Below are positions 8,811 to 16,693 of a DNA stretch of 64,000 bases, one piece after another. The DNA comes from Larkinella sp049445795 (GTDB lineage Bacteria; Bacteroidota; Bacteroidia; Cytophagales; Spirosomataceae). Every line of letters starts with the position of its first letter. The first letter of the stretch is position 1. The notes beneath the pieces are model-generated. The model had not been told where the DNA came from. It worked only from the letters and a program-made list of their open reading frames with translations, and did no database searches. The position numbers were made by a program, and so were the translations under genes. The stretch is taken from NCBI RefSeq assembly GCF_049445795.1, contig NZ_JBMSDT010000014.1, forward strand, positions 1 through 64,000, read 5' to 3'.

Positions 8811-8891
8811 GTACCCACGGACTTTAGTCCGTGTTTTAGTCAACTCAATCGAAAAGCCAGCACAAAAACACGGACTAAAGTCCGTGGGTAC
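8811..8891. repeat. REP/BIME-like element, two inverted units
   Basis: The left unit starts GTACCCACGG and contains GGACTTTAGTCC. The right unit at 8869-8891 is its inverse, ending GTGGGTAC. About 35 bases separate them. It is the only copy placed before a gene start (8909) rather than beside a stop. Confidence 0.85.
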
Positions 8892-8908
8892 TTTAAACCC
8901 CAAAGGCC

Positions 8909-9316
8909 ATGTTCACCGATAATCGTCTCTATAGCGTCGTCTTCAACAAATGCCCGCGTTGTCACCAGGGCGACTTTTTCGTCACCTCCAGCGCCTACAA
9001 CCGCCGGTTCGACGAAATGCACAAAAACTGCTCGCACTGCGGGCAGGACTTTGTACCCGAACCCGGTTTTTACTGGGGATCGATGTACCTGAGCTACGCC
9101 TTTTACACCGCGTACACGCTCATCACATTTCTGGTGTTCGTAAGCTGGCTGAAGATTGACCTGAACACGTACCTGATTGGTCTGACGCCCACGCTGATTG
9201 CCTTGACGCCCTATTTTTTCCGGCTGGCCCGCCGGGCCTGGCTCACCTTTTTCGTCGCCTACGACCCCGCAACAAAATGGCGTTCAAGCCGGGAACAAGA
9301 GAATGTTCCGGCCTGA
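8909..9316 (+). CDS. DUF983 small membrane protein with zinc-ribbon-like cysteines
   Basis: A 135-residue protein. The N-terminal part has two Cys pairs, CPRC (residues 15-18) and CSHC (about 41-44), likely binding one metal ion. After GFYWGSMYLSYAF come two hydrophobic segments (about 58-80 and 88-105). This matches the DUF983 family, common in Bacteroidota and Alphaproteobacteria and of unknown role. It is transcribed towards the minus-strand isomerase gene. Confidence 0.8.
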   Translation: MFTDNRLYSVVFNKCPRCHQGDFFVTSSAYNRRFDEMHKNCSHCGQDFVPEPGFYWGSMYLSYAFYTAYTLITFLVFVSWLKIDLNTYLIGLTPTLIALTPYFFRLARRAWLTFFVAYDPATKWRSSREQENVPA

Positions 9317-9322
9317 ACGCCG

Positions 9323-9343
9323 TTCCGAAAACCGGTTTTCCGG
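9323..9343. terminator. possible bidirectional terminator between convergent genes
   Basis: CCGAAAACCGGTTTTCCGG is nearly self-complementary and lies in the 37-base gap between the convergent genes ending at 9316 and 9354. The stem is short and T runs are only four bases. Confidence 0.35.
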
Positions 9344-9353
9344 TCAGATAACC

Positions 9354-10190
9354 TTACTTAAGACTTTGTAAGTAAGCGACGCTTTCGGGCATTTGCTCCA
9401 TCGAGCGCGAGGATTCGTCTTCGATGAAGTAATGTTTGACACCCGATTTTTTGGCCTGTTTCATGATCTCGGCAATGCCCAGATCGCCTTTGCCAATGGC
9501 CACGTTTGACTCCACGTCGACGTGGCCGGTGTCGTTGCCGGGCGTGCCGGGTTTGCGGTCTTTCAGGTGCATCAGCGGAAAGCGTTTCGGATATTTTTTC
9601 AGCAGCGCCACCGGGTCCTGACCGGGGTGTTTGACCCAGAACACATCCATTTCAAAGTTGCAGTACTGCGGCTCCAGAAACTCCACCAGGTAGTCGAAGA
9701 AGGTGCCGTTCTGGTAGGGCTGGAATTCGTACCCGTGAATGTGGTAACAAAATGAAATGCCGTGGTCGCGGAGCAGCTTCCCGGCAGTGTTGAACACGTC
9801 GGTAGCCCGTTTGGCGTCCTCGATGGTAAACCGGTCGCCGTTGTGCGGAATCCAGGCACACATGACGTATTTGACGCCGAGGGCTTTGGCCTCTTCCAGC
9901 ACTTTCGGCACGTTGGCGGCCAAATCTTCGTAGGAAGCACCGGTGCCGATGGGTTTCAGGCCGTATTTGTCGAGCCGTTTTTTGAACTCGGCCGGGGCCA
10001 AACCATACGTTCCGGCCAGTTCAACTTCCCGAAAGCCCATCGCCTTGACTTTCGCCAGCGTTCCCTCGACATCCTTCGAAAACTGTTCGCGAAAACTATA
10101 CAACTGGAGGCCAACCGGCGACTTGGGCTGCGCCAAGCCCGAAGCGGCCAGGCCGACAGCGAGCAGCAGAGAAAATAGAAGCGTTTTCAT
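9354..10190 (-). CDS. exported sugar phosphate isomerase/epimerase-like TIM-barrel protein
   Basis: A 278-residue protein with a signal peptide (MKTLLFSLLLAVGLAASGLA) and a xylose-isomerase-like TIM barrel. Probable metal ligands and barrel motifs are VELAGT, CYHIHGYEF, NFEMDVFW and LMHLKDRKPG. Exported members of this family are common in Bacteroidota and act on sugars or keto-sugars, but specificity cannot be read here. The frame is open to 10211; the ATG at 10190 starts the signal peptide. A copy of an intergenic repeat word lies upstream at 10234. Confidence 0.78.
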   Translation of the reverse strand: MKTLLFSLLLAVGLAASGLAQPKSPVGLQLYSFREQFSKDVEGTLAKVKAMGFREVELAGTYGLAPAEFKKRLDKYGLKPIGTGASYEDLAANVPKVLEEAKALGVKYVMCAWIPHNGDRFTIEDAKRATDVFNTAGKLLRDHGISFCYHIHGYEFQPYQNGTFFDYLVEFLEPQYCNFEMDVFWVKHPGQDPVALLKKYPKRFPLMHLKDRKPGTPGNDTGHVDVESNVAIGKGDLGIAEIMKQAKKSGVKHYFIEDESSRSMEQMPESVAYLQSLK

Positions 10191-10233
10191 GGACCAGGAG
10201 TACTTCATCAAAAGCGAGGATTGTAATTTCTCT

Positions 10234-10263
10234 TCCTAGTTAATCATTTAATCCGTGTAATCC
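10234..10263. repeat. single arm related to the inverted repeat at 28334
   Basis: This stretch starts TCCTAGTTAATC and ends AATCCGTGTAATCC. It differs from the right arm of the inverted repeat at 28334-28363 at only about two positions. No left arm is present here. A GC-rich word resembling the REP insert (CACGGGGCCGCCCG) follows at about 10264. Confidence 0.6.
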
Positions 10264-10289
10264 CACGGGGCCGCCCGAGCGGTTCAAGT

Positions 10290-10697
10290 TTATTTTCCCC
10301 CTCTCACTTTCTTCACCTCCTCCGGCGAAACACCTTCAGCCTTATTTCCAAAATTGCTCCGGATAAACGTCAGCACGTCCGAAATCTCTTTGTCGGACAG
10401 AAAATCATGGGCGGGCATCACATTGTCGTACGTTTCGCCATTGATCTCGATGGGCTCTTGTAACCCCTTTAGAATCACATTAATCAGCCGGGTTTTGTCG
10501 CCGGTTACCCATTCACTCTGCTTCAGGGGTGGATTCAGGTTTGGAACGCCCGTGCCATCGGCCTGGTGGCAGGTCAGGCAATACTGTTCATAGATTTGCT
10601 GGCCCGGACTGGGGGCCGCTTTGGGTGCTGGTTTTTTAGTTTGGGCAATACCGGTTAACGTCAAAAAACAAAGACCTGCTGCGAACGCAATTCTCAT
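10290..10697 (-). CDS. exported c-type cytochrome
   Basis: A 135-residue periplasmic mono-heme cytochrome c. It has a signal peptide (MRIAFAAGLCFLTLTGIAQ), a Lys/Pro-rich linker, the heme-binding CLTCH motif followed by QADGTGVPNLNPPL, and the probable axial Met in DNVMPAHDF. Small cytochromes of this type carry electrons to terminal oxidases or serve dehydrogenases. It lies downstream of a His-rich putative copper protein on the same strand, 133 bases away across an imperfect inverted repeat. The start at 10697 is chosen because it begins the signal peptide. Confidence 0.87.
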   Translation of the reverse strand: MRIAFAAGLCFLTLTGIAQTKKPAPKAAPSPGQQIYEQYCLTCHQADGTGVPNLNPPLKQSEWVTGDKTRLINVILKGLQEPIEINGETYDNVMPAHDFLSDKEISDVLTFIRSNFGNKAEGVSPEEVKKVRGGK

Positions 10698-10743
10698 AAT
10701 GCAAAGTTGATTTTTGTAAAGATAAGCGGGAAGGCCGAAAAAA

Positions 10744-10817
10744 AGAGGAAAGCCGGAAGGCAGAAGTGAAAAACCGATCAAAGCGTCTTTTTCATCTTCC
10801 GGCTTCCGGCCCTCCTT
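10744..10817. repeat. imperfect inverted repeat, GC-rich words
   Basis: GGAAAGCCGGAAGGCAGAAG on the left and its approximate inverse CTTCCGGCTTCCGGCCCTCC on the right (about 15 of 20 positions pair) flank a short loop in the gap between the cytochrome gene and the His-rich protein gene. Confidence 0.55.
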
Positions 10818-10830
10818 TCGCTTCTTTCTT

Positions 10831-12510
10831 TTACATCAAATTTTCCTTCACCTGCGTATCAAAAACGCCCGTCAGCACCCGGCCATTGCGTTTGACCTGC
10901 ACCCAGATCCGGTAGTGCCCGGGGCGCGGAAACGCATACGGAAACTCGACCATGTTGTTGACCTTCATGGTGTGCGACATGGCAGGCATCCCGGCTATCA
11001 GCCGCCGGTTTTTCTCGGCTTCAGGCAGGGTTTTCAACGCGGCCACGTAGCGGTCGATGCTGTCGCGGAACACGACGGGGTCGGGGTACTGAAAACTGCG
11101 GGTGGTGTCGGCAATCCGGTCGACCAGAAAACTTTCGGCCGCCATCGAGTAAGTACCCACCGGATGAAGGTGAATAAACACGGTGCCGTCGGAGCGGACA
11201 ATGGCCGCGTGTCCACCCATGCCGAGGTACGGTTCGAGTGGAGCGGGTTTGCCCTGCGCATCGGCCACGGCAAATTTTAGCAGGTACGGTTTTCCGGTTT
11301 CGAGGACCGACGCGGGCTTATCCGTCCAGAGCATCGTCGAACCGTCGCTCAGCGTTGAACTGGCCCCCGGAATCCCGCAGAGCACCATATCGTCGTCGAG
11401 GTGCGGAATACCAACGGCATTGGCTTTCACGCCCATCGGTTGGGTCACCAGCCAGCTATTATCTTCGTCGGACACCGGGGCCGGGCTGTTCACCGCAACG
11501 GGTTTGGTTCGGGGGGCGGGAATCGAAACCGTGTCGGTCAGTGTTTCAGTGAACCCGTTTCGGTACACAATATCGGCATACAGCATGTACTGGCCCGCCG
11601 GAAGGTCGGGCAGGTCGGTTTGAAACCGGGTAATGTCTGCCCGGTCAGGGTGCAGGTGCGCAAAGGCATCCAGACCGGGGGTGCGAGCCAGAAAAACGTG
11701 CATCAGCTTGCCGTGATCGGGCACCAGAAAAGCCAGCCGACGGCGTTTGCCATTGCCCTGCGCAAATTGCGCGGTGTCGATTCGAATGGTCATCACCGGA
11801 GTCTGATCCGGTTTTGTATCGACGGTGGTGGTGATCGGCAGCGGAGCGTAAAGCTGTTCAGTGCGGTATTCGTTGGCCCAGCCGTTCCACCAGCTCCGCC
11901 AGCCAGTCAGGCCCAGCCCCAGCAGCACCACGGCCACGCCCATACCAACCAGTCGCTTCCGGCGAAACGATTTCGGCTCGGTCTGGCCCGGTTTCAGGGT
12001 TCCGTCGGCCAGACTGGCCCCGATGGTGGTGATGAGCAAAATAACCAGCAACAAACCCAGTGCAGCCAGCCCAAGACCGGTTCCGGCGGGCATGGGCCGC
12101 ATCACCGTCGGGACCGACACCACCGGAGCCACCAGCGTTGCCTTGCCGTCGGGGCCGTTGATCACCAGTTCGATGCTCGACGAACCAGATTCCATCATCC
12201 AGACCACCCCCTCGAAACGGTTGTCACCCAGGGGTTTAAGTTCATCATGAATCGGAGCGCCTTCGTCCCCGGCAAAGAAATAGATCGGCCGGGCTTCCAG
12301 CATCGTTGCCCGTCCACTCTCGACAAAAACCGTCACCTTGGCCGTTCCGGGTACGACATCCGGCGGCACCACACTCACCAGAACCTGGTATTTCCCAGCC
12401 TGTTTCTGCACCAAAACCCCCGGACTCCCGACATGCGCCCAGGCAATGATCGAATGTGTGAATGAGAGAATGAGTGAATAAAAAAATGCCCGTACAAAAG
12501 ACGTCTTCAT
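10831..12510 (-). CDS. His-rich membrane protein, possibly copper binding
   Basis: A 559-residue protein that I cannot assign to a named family. A signal peptide ends AWA at residue 25, so the predicted mature chain starts with His26 (HVGSPG). Two transmembrane segments (about 143-166 and 188-205) separate an N-terminal beta-rich domain (26-135) from a large C-terminal part. That part contains HLHP at 285-288 and 447-450, MGGHAAIV at 431-438 and the Met/His cluster MPAMSHTM at 508-515. An N-terminal His after cleavage and Met/His clusters are features of copper-binding proteins, so a metal role is inferred. The codons for part of its signal peptide come from a repeat-like stretch at 12452-12480. 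Confidence 0.5.
   Translation of the reverse strand: MKTSFVRAFFYSLILSFTHSIIAWAHVGSPGVLVQKQAGKYQVLVSVVPPDVVPGTAKVTVFVESGRATMLEARPIYFFAGDEGAPIHDELKPLGDNRFEGVVWMMESGSSSIELVINGPDGKATLVAPVVSVPTVMRPMPAGTGLGLAALGLLLVILLITTIGASLADGTLKPGQTEPKSFRRKRLVGMGVAVVLLGLGLTGWRSWWNGWANEYRTEQLYAPLPITTTVDTKPDQTPVMTIRIDTAQFAQGNGKRRRLAFLVPDHGKLMHVFLARTPGLDAFAHLHPDRADITRFQTDLPDLPAGQYMLYADIVYRNGFTETLTDTVSIPAPRTKPVAVNSPAPVSDEDNSWLVTQPMGVKANAVGIPHLDDDMVLCGIPGASSTLSDGSTMLWTDKPASVLETGKPYLLKFAVADAQGKPAPLEPYLGMGGHAAIVRSDGTVFIHLHPVGTYSMAAESFLVDRIADTTRSFQYPDPVVFRDSIDRYVAALKTLPEAEKNRRLIAGMPAMSHTMKVNNMVEFPYAFPRPGHYRIWVQVKRNGRVLTGVFDTQVKENLM
12452..12480. repeat. octad-repeat arm inside the coding region for a signal peptide
   Basis: Tandem octads GAATGTGT, GAATGAGA, GAATGAGT, GAATA use the same words as the intergenic inverted repeats at 24154 and 25504. 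Here they lie within the gene and encode, on the minus strand, the hydrophobic part of the signal peptide (around SLILSFTHSI). Confidence 0.7.
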
Positions 12511-12532
12511 GACCCCAGCGGCTCCCGCCTTT

Positions 12533-12566
12533 TAACTCTTAATTCTTAACTCTTAATTCTTAACTC
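12533..12566. repeat. heptad-repeat arm between two minus-strand genes
   Basis: About two and a half copies of the 14-mer TAACTCTTAATTCT (two heptads) fill the gap between the membrane protein stop at 12568 and the His-rich protein start at 12510. No second arm is adjacent; the inverse words are found at 8691. Confidence 0.65.
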
Positions 12567-12567
12567 C

Positions 12568-13767
12568 CTACCGTTGCACCCGTTTCATCCAGTTGCCCCA
12601 GAGCAGCCCGACCCGCGCCGACAGGATGGCGCACCCGATGGCGATGCCGATGCCTTTCAGAAAATCAGGCATTGATTCGAGCCAGTATGGATGAAACTGG
12701 TGGTGGTAAGGCCAAGTCGGATCGTCGTCATACGACATGGAATCTGAGAAGAAAAACCAGTTTCGGGCATACGGCGAGGTGTGCAGAAATTCGCCGAAAT
12801 ACCATTGGACCCCTGCGATCACCAGAACGAACGCCGTGCCGGTGAGGGCCGCCAGCAGCCAGTCGTTCAGTCGACCGTTGCCAAACCGGTGCAGCAGTTT
12901 GTCGAGCACAAAACCGGGAATCACCAGCGCCAGCGGAAACAAAAAGGCCTGGTAATGCGTGATCGGATTCAGGACTGGCCCCAGCCGGGGCGTTGCCGGA
13001 AAAAGCGGCAGAATCCAGCTCGGAATTAGCATCGTCAGCATGTAAACGGCGGCTGTCAGGGTAATCGGATACCGCAACGACGACGCCCGGCCCACGGCCA
13101 GCAGAAAGAACGGGAACGCAATGCCCATGGCAATGTAGGCCGACGAATGATGCGAGGCCCACGGCCCCATTTTTTCGGCCAGCATCGTATAGAGAATGCT
13201 TAGCAACAGCCCGGCGGCAATCGTGAACATGATTTTGAGTCGCTGGGCCTGTTGGGGGTTGTTGTCATACAGGTCCACCGACGGATTGGAATACCGGTTT
13301 TGCAGGGCCAGTACTCCAATCATCGCCCCAAACTGCACCGTCATCATGCCGACCAGCAAAACCGTGTGTGGAGGAGTCAGAATCTGGACATCCAGGCCGT
13401 AGGTGTTGTGCCACCAGTCGTCGAACGGGGCCGAGGTCAACATTGTCAGCGCCCCCCAGACGCAGTACATAGCCCCCAGCGATCCGTGAAAAACACCCCA
13501 AAACCGCACGGAGGAATCCCGTTCAGGATTACGGCGGTCGAAGGTAAGCTGCAAAATCTTGAAGCCCGAAAACAATCCGGCGACGACAGCCCCCACGTAC
13601 ATGAGCAGATGCGGAGGAGCAAACAGCCCGTCACGGCCGATACTCATGTGCCACATAATGTCCCAGAGGAGTCCCCATACGATGCAGAGCGAGGAGAGCA
13701 CCACCGCGTAGATGTAGGTTGGAATACCGTCCGTCCGCGTGAGCGCAGGCGATAATGTAACTTGCAT
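12568..13767 (-). CDS. polytopic membrane protein with conserved His/Asp
   Basis: A 399-residue integral membrane protein with about nine or ten hydrophobic segments and no recognisable domain. Potential metal ligands are in or near membrane segments: D36 and H40 in WDIMWHMSIGRD, H53 in APPHLL, plus FDDWWHN, TPPHTVLL and a C-terminal YHHQFHPYW. The spacing recalls membrane metal proteins, but I cannot name a family. It lies 57 bases upstream of the His-rich protein and is probably co-transcribed with it and the cytochrome. A respiratory or copper role is inference. Confidence 0.55.
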   Translation of the reverse strand: MQVTLSPALTRTDGIPTYIYAVVLSSLCIVWGLLWDIMWHMSIGRDGLFAPPHLLMYVGAVVAGLFSGFKILQLTFDRRNPERDSSVRFWGVFHGSLGAMYCVWGALTMLTSAPFDDWWHNTYGLDVQILTPPHTVLLVGMMTVQFGAMIGVLALQNRYSNPSVDLYDNNPQQAQRLKIMFTIAAGLLLSILYTMLAEKMGPWASHHSSAYIAMGIAFPFFLLAVGRASSLRYPITLTAAVYMLTMLIPSWILPLFPATPRLGPVLNPITHYQAFLFPLALVIPGFVLDKLLHRFGNGRLNDWLLAALTGTAFVLVIAGVQWYFGEFLHTSPYARNWFFFSDSMSYDDDPTWPYHHQFHPYWLESMPDFLKGIGIAIGCAILSARVGLLWGNWMKRVQR

Positions 13768-13950
13768 AACGGCTTGTCGATTACGTGTAGTTCAGTAAAT
13801 GTATACAAAAGACCCGTTTCTCCCTAGTTTCCCCTATGGCGTACCGGAATTAAGTCTCATTCAGTACCGCACTTCCCGAAAAAGGGCCATTCCAGTCCTT
13901 TCTCTACTCCCGGTTTCTTGCTACCTTTCGCTACCGAATCCGATTTGCCG

Positions 13951-15729
13951 ATGAACAAGATTCTACTAGCCGCCCTATTCCTGGCGACCGTTATGGCCTG
14001 TAACTCCACGACAAACGACGAAAAGAACCCGTCGACTGATTTTGCCAAAACCGTCGATGACTATTACGAAGAACGCCTGAAGCTGTTCCCGCTGGAAGCG
14101 ACCATGCAGGGCGACAACCGGTACAACGACCAGTTGCCCAACAGTATTTCCCAGGAATTTCTCGACCAGACGAAACAGTTCTACACCAACACGCTCGAAA
14201 AACTGACCGGTTTTGATCGCGAAAAACTGTCGGAGCAGGACCGGATTTCGTACGACATTCTGAAGCGCGAACTGGAACTGCAACTCGAACAATTCAACTA
14301 CCACCTCGAACAGGTACCGTTTTCGCAGTTTGAGGGCTTGACGCTGACGTTCGGGCAATTAGGCAGCGGAGCCGGAGCGCAGCCGTTCAAAACCGTCAAG
14401 GATTACGACGACTGGCTGAAACGGGTGTCGGCCTTCCGGGTTTGGGGCGACACGGCGGTGGCGAACTTCCGGAAGGGCATGGCCAACGGGATGATCTGGC
14501 CGAAAAGCCTGGTCGTTAAGATGATTCCGCAGATGACCGACCTGGTCGTGACCGATCCGACGAAAAGCCTGTTTTACGGGCCCATCAACAACCTGCCGAA
14601 AGATTTCAGCGAAGCCGATAAAAACCGGCTGACGGCGGCTTATCAAAAAGCCATCCGCGAAGAAATCGTACCGACGTATCAAAAACTGGGCGATTTTCTG
14701 AAAAACGAGTACCTGCCCAAAGCCCGGACGAGTTCGGGCATTGACGTGGTACCGAAGGGCAAGGAGTTGTACGGTTTTCTGGTGCGAACCTGGACAACGA
14801 CCGACAAAACCCCGGAAGAAATCTACCAAACCGGCCTGAAGGAAGTGGCCCGGATTCGGTCGGAGATGGAGAAAGTGAAAGCGCAGGTGGGCTTCAAAGG
14901 CACGCTCGCAGAATTCTTTACCCATCTCAAAACCGACCCGAAGCTGTATCCGTACAAACAGCCGAAAGAGGTTCTGGCGGCTTTCAACGCCATTCTGGCT
15001 AAGATTGAGCCGAACCTGAAAACGATGTTTACCCAGACGCCGAAGTCGAAATTCGAAATCCGGCAGACCGAAAAGTTCCGGGAAGCATCGGCCAGCGCCG
15101 AATACAATCCGGGTTCGGCCGACGGCACGCGCCCCGGTATTTTCTACGTTCCGATTCCGGATGCCACGAAATTCAACGTGACCTCGGGCATGGAGTCGCT
15201 GTTTCTGCACGAGGCCATTCCGGGCCACCACTACCAGATTTCGTTACAGCAGGAGAACACCGATCTCCCCAAATTCCGGCGGTTTGCCTGGTACGGCGCC
15301 TACGGCGAAGGCTGGGCGCTGTACTGCGAGTCGCTGGGCCGCGAACTGGGCCTGTACACCGACCCGTATCAATACATGGGCGCGCTGAACGACGAGATTC
15401 ACCGGGCGATCCGGCTAGTGGTTGACGTGGGCCTACATACCAAACAGATGACCCGCGAACAGGCGATTCAGTACATGATGGACAACGAACCGATTGCCGA
15501 AGACGGCGCGGTGGCCGAAATTGAACGGTACATGGCGATTCCGGCGCAGGCGCTGTCGTATAAAATCGGTGCCCTGAAAATCCGGGAACTGCGGGCTAAA
15601 TACGAGCAGCAACTGGGCGACAAATTCAGTCTGGCGGCTTTTCACGACGAATTCCTGAAAGACGGCTGTATGCCCCTTGATGTGCTCGAACGCAAAATGG
15701 ATGCCTGGGCCGCGCGGCAAAGTAAGTAA
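13951..15729 (+). CDS. DUF885 lipoprotein, putative metallo-hydrolase
   Basis: A 592-residue exported lipoprotein: MNKILLAALFLATVMAC gives a signal peptide with lipobox Cys17. The rest matches DUF885 proteins, a mostly helical family. The zinc motif HEAIPGHHYQ is at 420-429, and a second conserved Glu is in YGEGWALYCE at about 453. Family members are thought to be metallo-carboxypeptidases or hydrolases; substrate unknown here. The ATG at 13951 rather than 13918 is chosen for the signal peptide. TTTC and TACCTTTC in the preceding 50 bases resemble a weak sigma-A promoter. Confidence 0.83.
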   Translation: MNKILLAALFLATVMACNSTTNDEKNPSTDFAKTVDDYYEERLKLFPLEATMQGDNRYNDQLPNSISQEFLDQTKQFYTNTLEKLTGFDREKLSEQDRISYDILKRELELQLEQFNYHLEQVPFSQFEGLTLTFGQLGSGAGAQPFKTVKDYDDWLKRVSAFRVWGDTAVANFRKGMANGMIWPKSLVVKMIPQMTDLVVTDPTKSLFYGPINNLPKDFSEADKNRLTAAYQKAIREEIVPTYQKLGDFLKNEYLPKARTSSGIDVVPKGKELYGFLVRTWTTTDKTPEEIYQTGLKEVARIRSEMEKVKAQVGFKGTLAEFFTHLKTDPKLYPYKQPKEVLAAFNAILAKIEPNLKTMFTQTPKSKFEIRQTEKFREASASAEYNPGSADGTRPGIFYVPIPDATKFNVTSGMESLFLHEAIPGHHYQISLQQENTDLPKFRRFAWYGAYGEGWALYCESLGRELGLYTDPYQYMGALNDEIHRAIRLVVDVGLHTKQMTREQAIQYMMDNEPIAEDGAVAEIERYMAIPAQALSYKIGALKIRELRAKYEQQLGDKFSLAAFHDEFLKDGCMPLDVLERKMDAWAARQSK

Positions 15730-15749
15730 CGGCTCCAAAATCAGATCGA

Positions 15750-16580
15750 ATGCTACACCTTGGAAAATTTAATACGCTCCGGGCGCTGCGGGAAACCAGC
15801 GTCGGGGTTTTTCTGGGCGACGACGAAGGCAACGACGTGCTGCTGCCCAACAAGTACGTTCCCCGAACACTAGCCATCGGTGACGACATCGACGTGTTCC
15901 TCTACACCGACTCCGAAGACCGGGTGATTGCCACCACCCTGACGCCGAAAATCAAGCGCAACGAATTCGCCCGTTTGCAGGTGGTGTCGGTCACGCGGGT
16001 GGGCGCTTTTCTGGACTGGGGCCTGGAAAAAGATTTGCTCGTGCCGTACCGGGAGCAGCTCCGGCCGATGGAGGTGGGACGCTGGTATACGGTTTTTCTG
16101 TACCTCGACCACGAAACCGACCGGCTGGTGGCGTCGAGCCGCCTGAATCGGTTTCTGGACACGGGCCGCCCGAATCTGGACGAAGGACAGGAAGTGCCGC
16201 TGTTGGCTTACGAGTCAACCGAACTCGGTATCAACGTGATTATCAATAACCGGTATAAAGGGCTGGTCTACGCCAACGAGATTTTCCAGCACGTTTATCC
16301 CGGCGACCGGCTGACGGGTTACATCAAGCAGGTCCGCGAGGATAACCGGGTGGATGTCAGTTTGCAGAAACCGGGTTACGAAAACGTCGAAGCCAACACG
16401 GAACGAATTCTGGCGGCCCTGGATCAACAGCGCGGTTTTCTGCCGCTTCACGACAAAAGCGACCCCGACGAGATTTACCGGCTGCTCGAAATGAGCAAGA
16501 AGACGTTTAAAAAAGCCGTTGGCGCGTTGTTCAAAGACCGGAAAATCGTGATTAAGGAAGACGGGATTTACCGGGTTTGA
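15750..16580 (+). CDS. CvfB/YitL-type S1-domain RNA-binding protein
   Basis: A 276-residue cytoplasmic protein with an S1-like N-terminal domain (MLHLGKFNTLRALRETSVGVFL), further S1 or S1-like domains at about 70-135 (VVSVTRVGAFLDWGLEKDLLVP) and 145-215, and a C-terminal winged helix (KKTFKKAVGALFKDRKIVI). This order is that of CvfB (YitL), known in Firmicutes as a conserved RNA-binding virulence regulator and widespread elsewhere. It starts 20 bases after the DUF885 gene and may be read through from it. Confidence 0.85.
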   Translation: MLHLGKFNTLRALRETSVGVFLGDDEGNDVLLPNKYVPRTLAIGDDIDVFLYTDSEDRVIATTLTPKIKRNEFARLQVVSVTRVGAFLDWGLEKDLLVPYREQLRPMEVGRWYTVFLYLDHETDRLVASSRLNRFLDTGRPNLDEGQEVPLLAYESTELGINVIINNRYKGLVYANEIFQHVYPGDRLTGYIKQVREDNRVDVSLQKPGYENVEANTERILAALDQQRGFLPLHDKSDPDEIYRLLEMSKKTFKKAVGALFKDRKIVIKEDGIYRV

Positions 16581-16693
16581 TTCTTTTTACTAAAAACCGC
16601 TTGATTCCACTTCGGCTGCGGCTTGTGATTTCTCCGTTCGTCCGTGTTTTTTTAGTACCTTACCATTCATCCTTATCCATCTCCCTGTTCAGC

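Noticed and set aside
11401..12465. Long open frame on the plus strand opposite the His-rich protein
   Set aside because: Its translation is Gln/His/Arg-rich with no domain, typical of an antisense shadow of a GC-rich gene.
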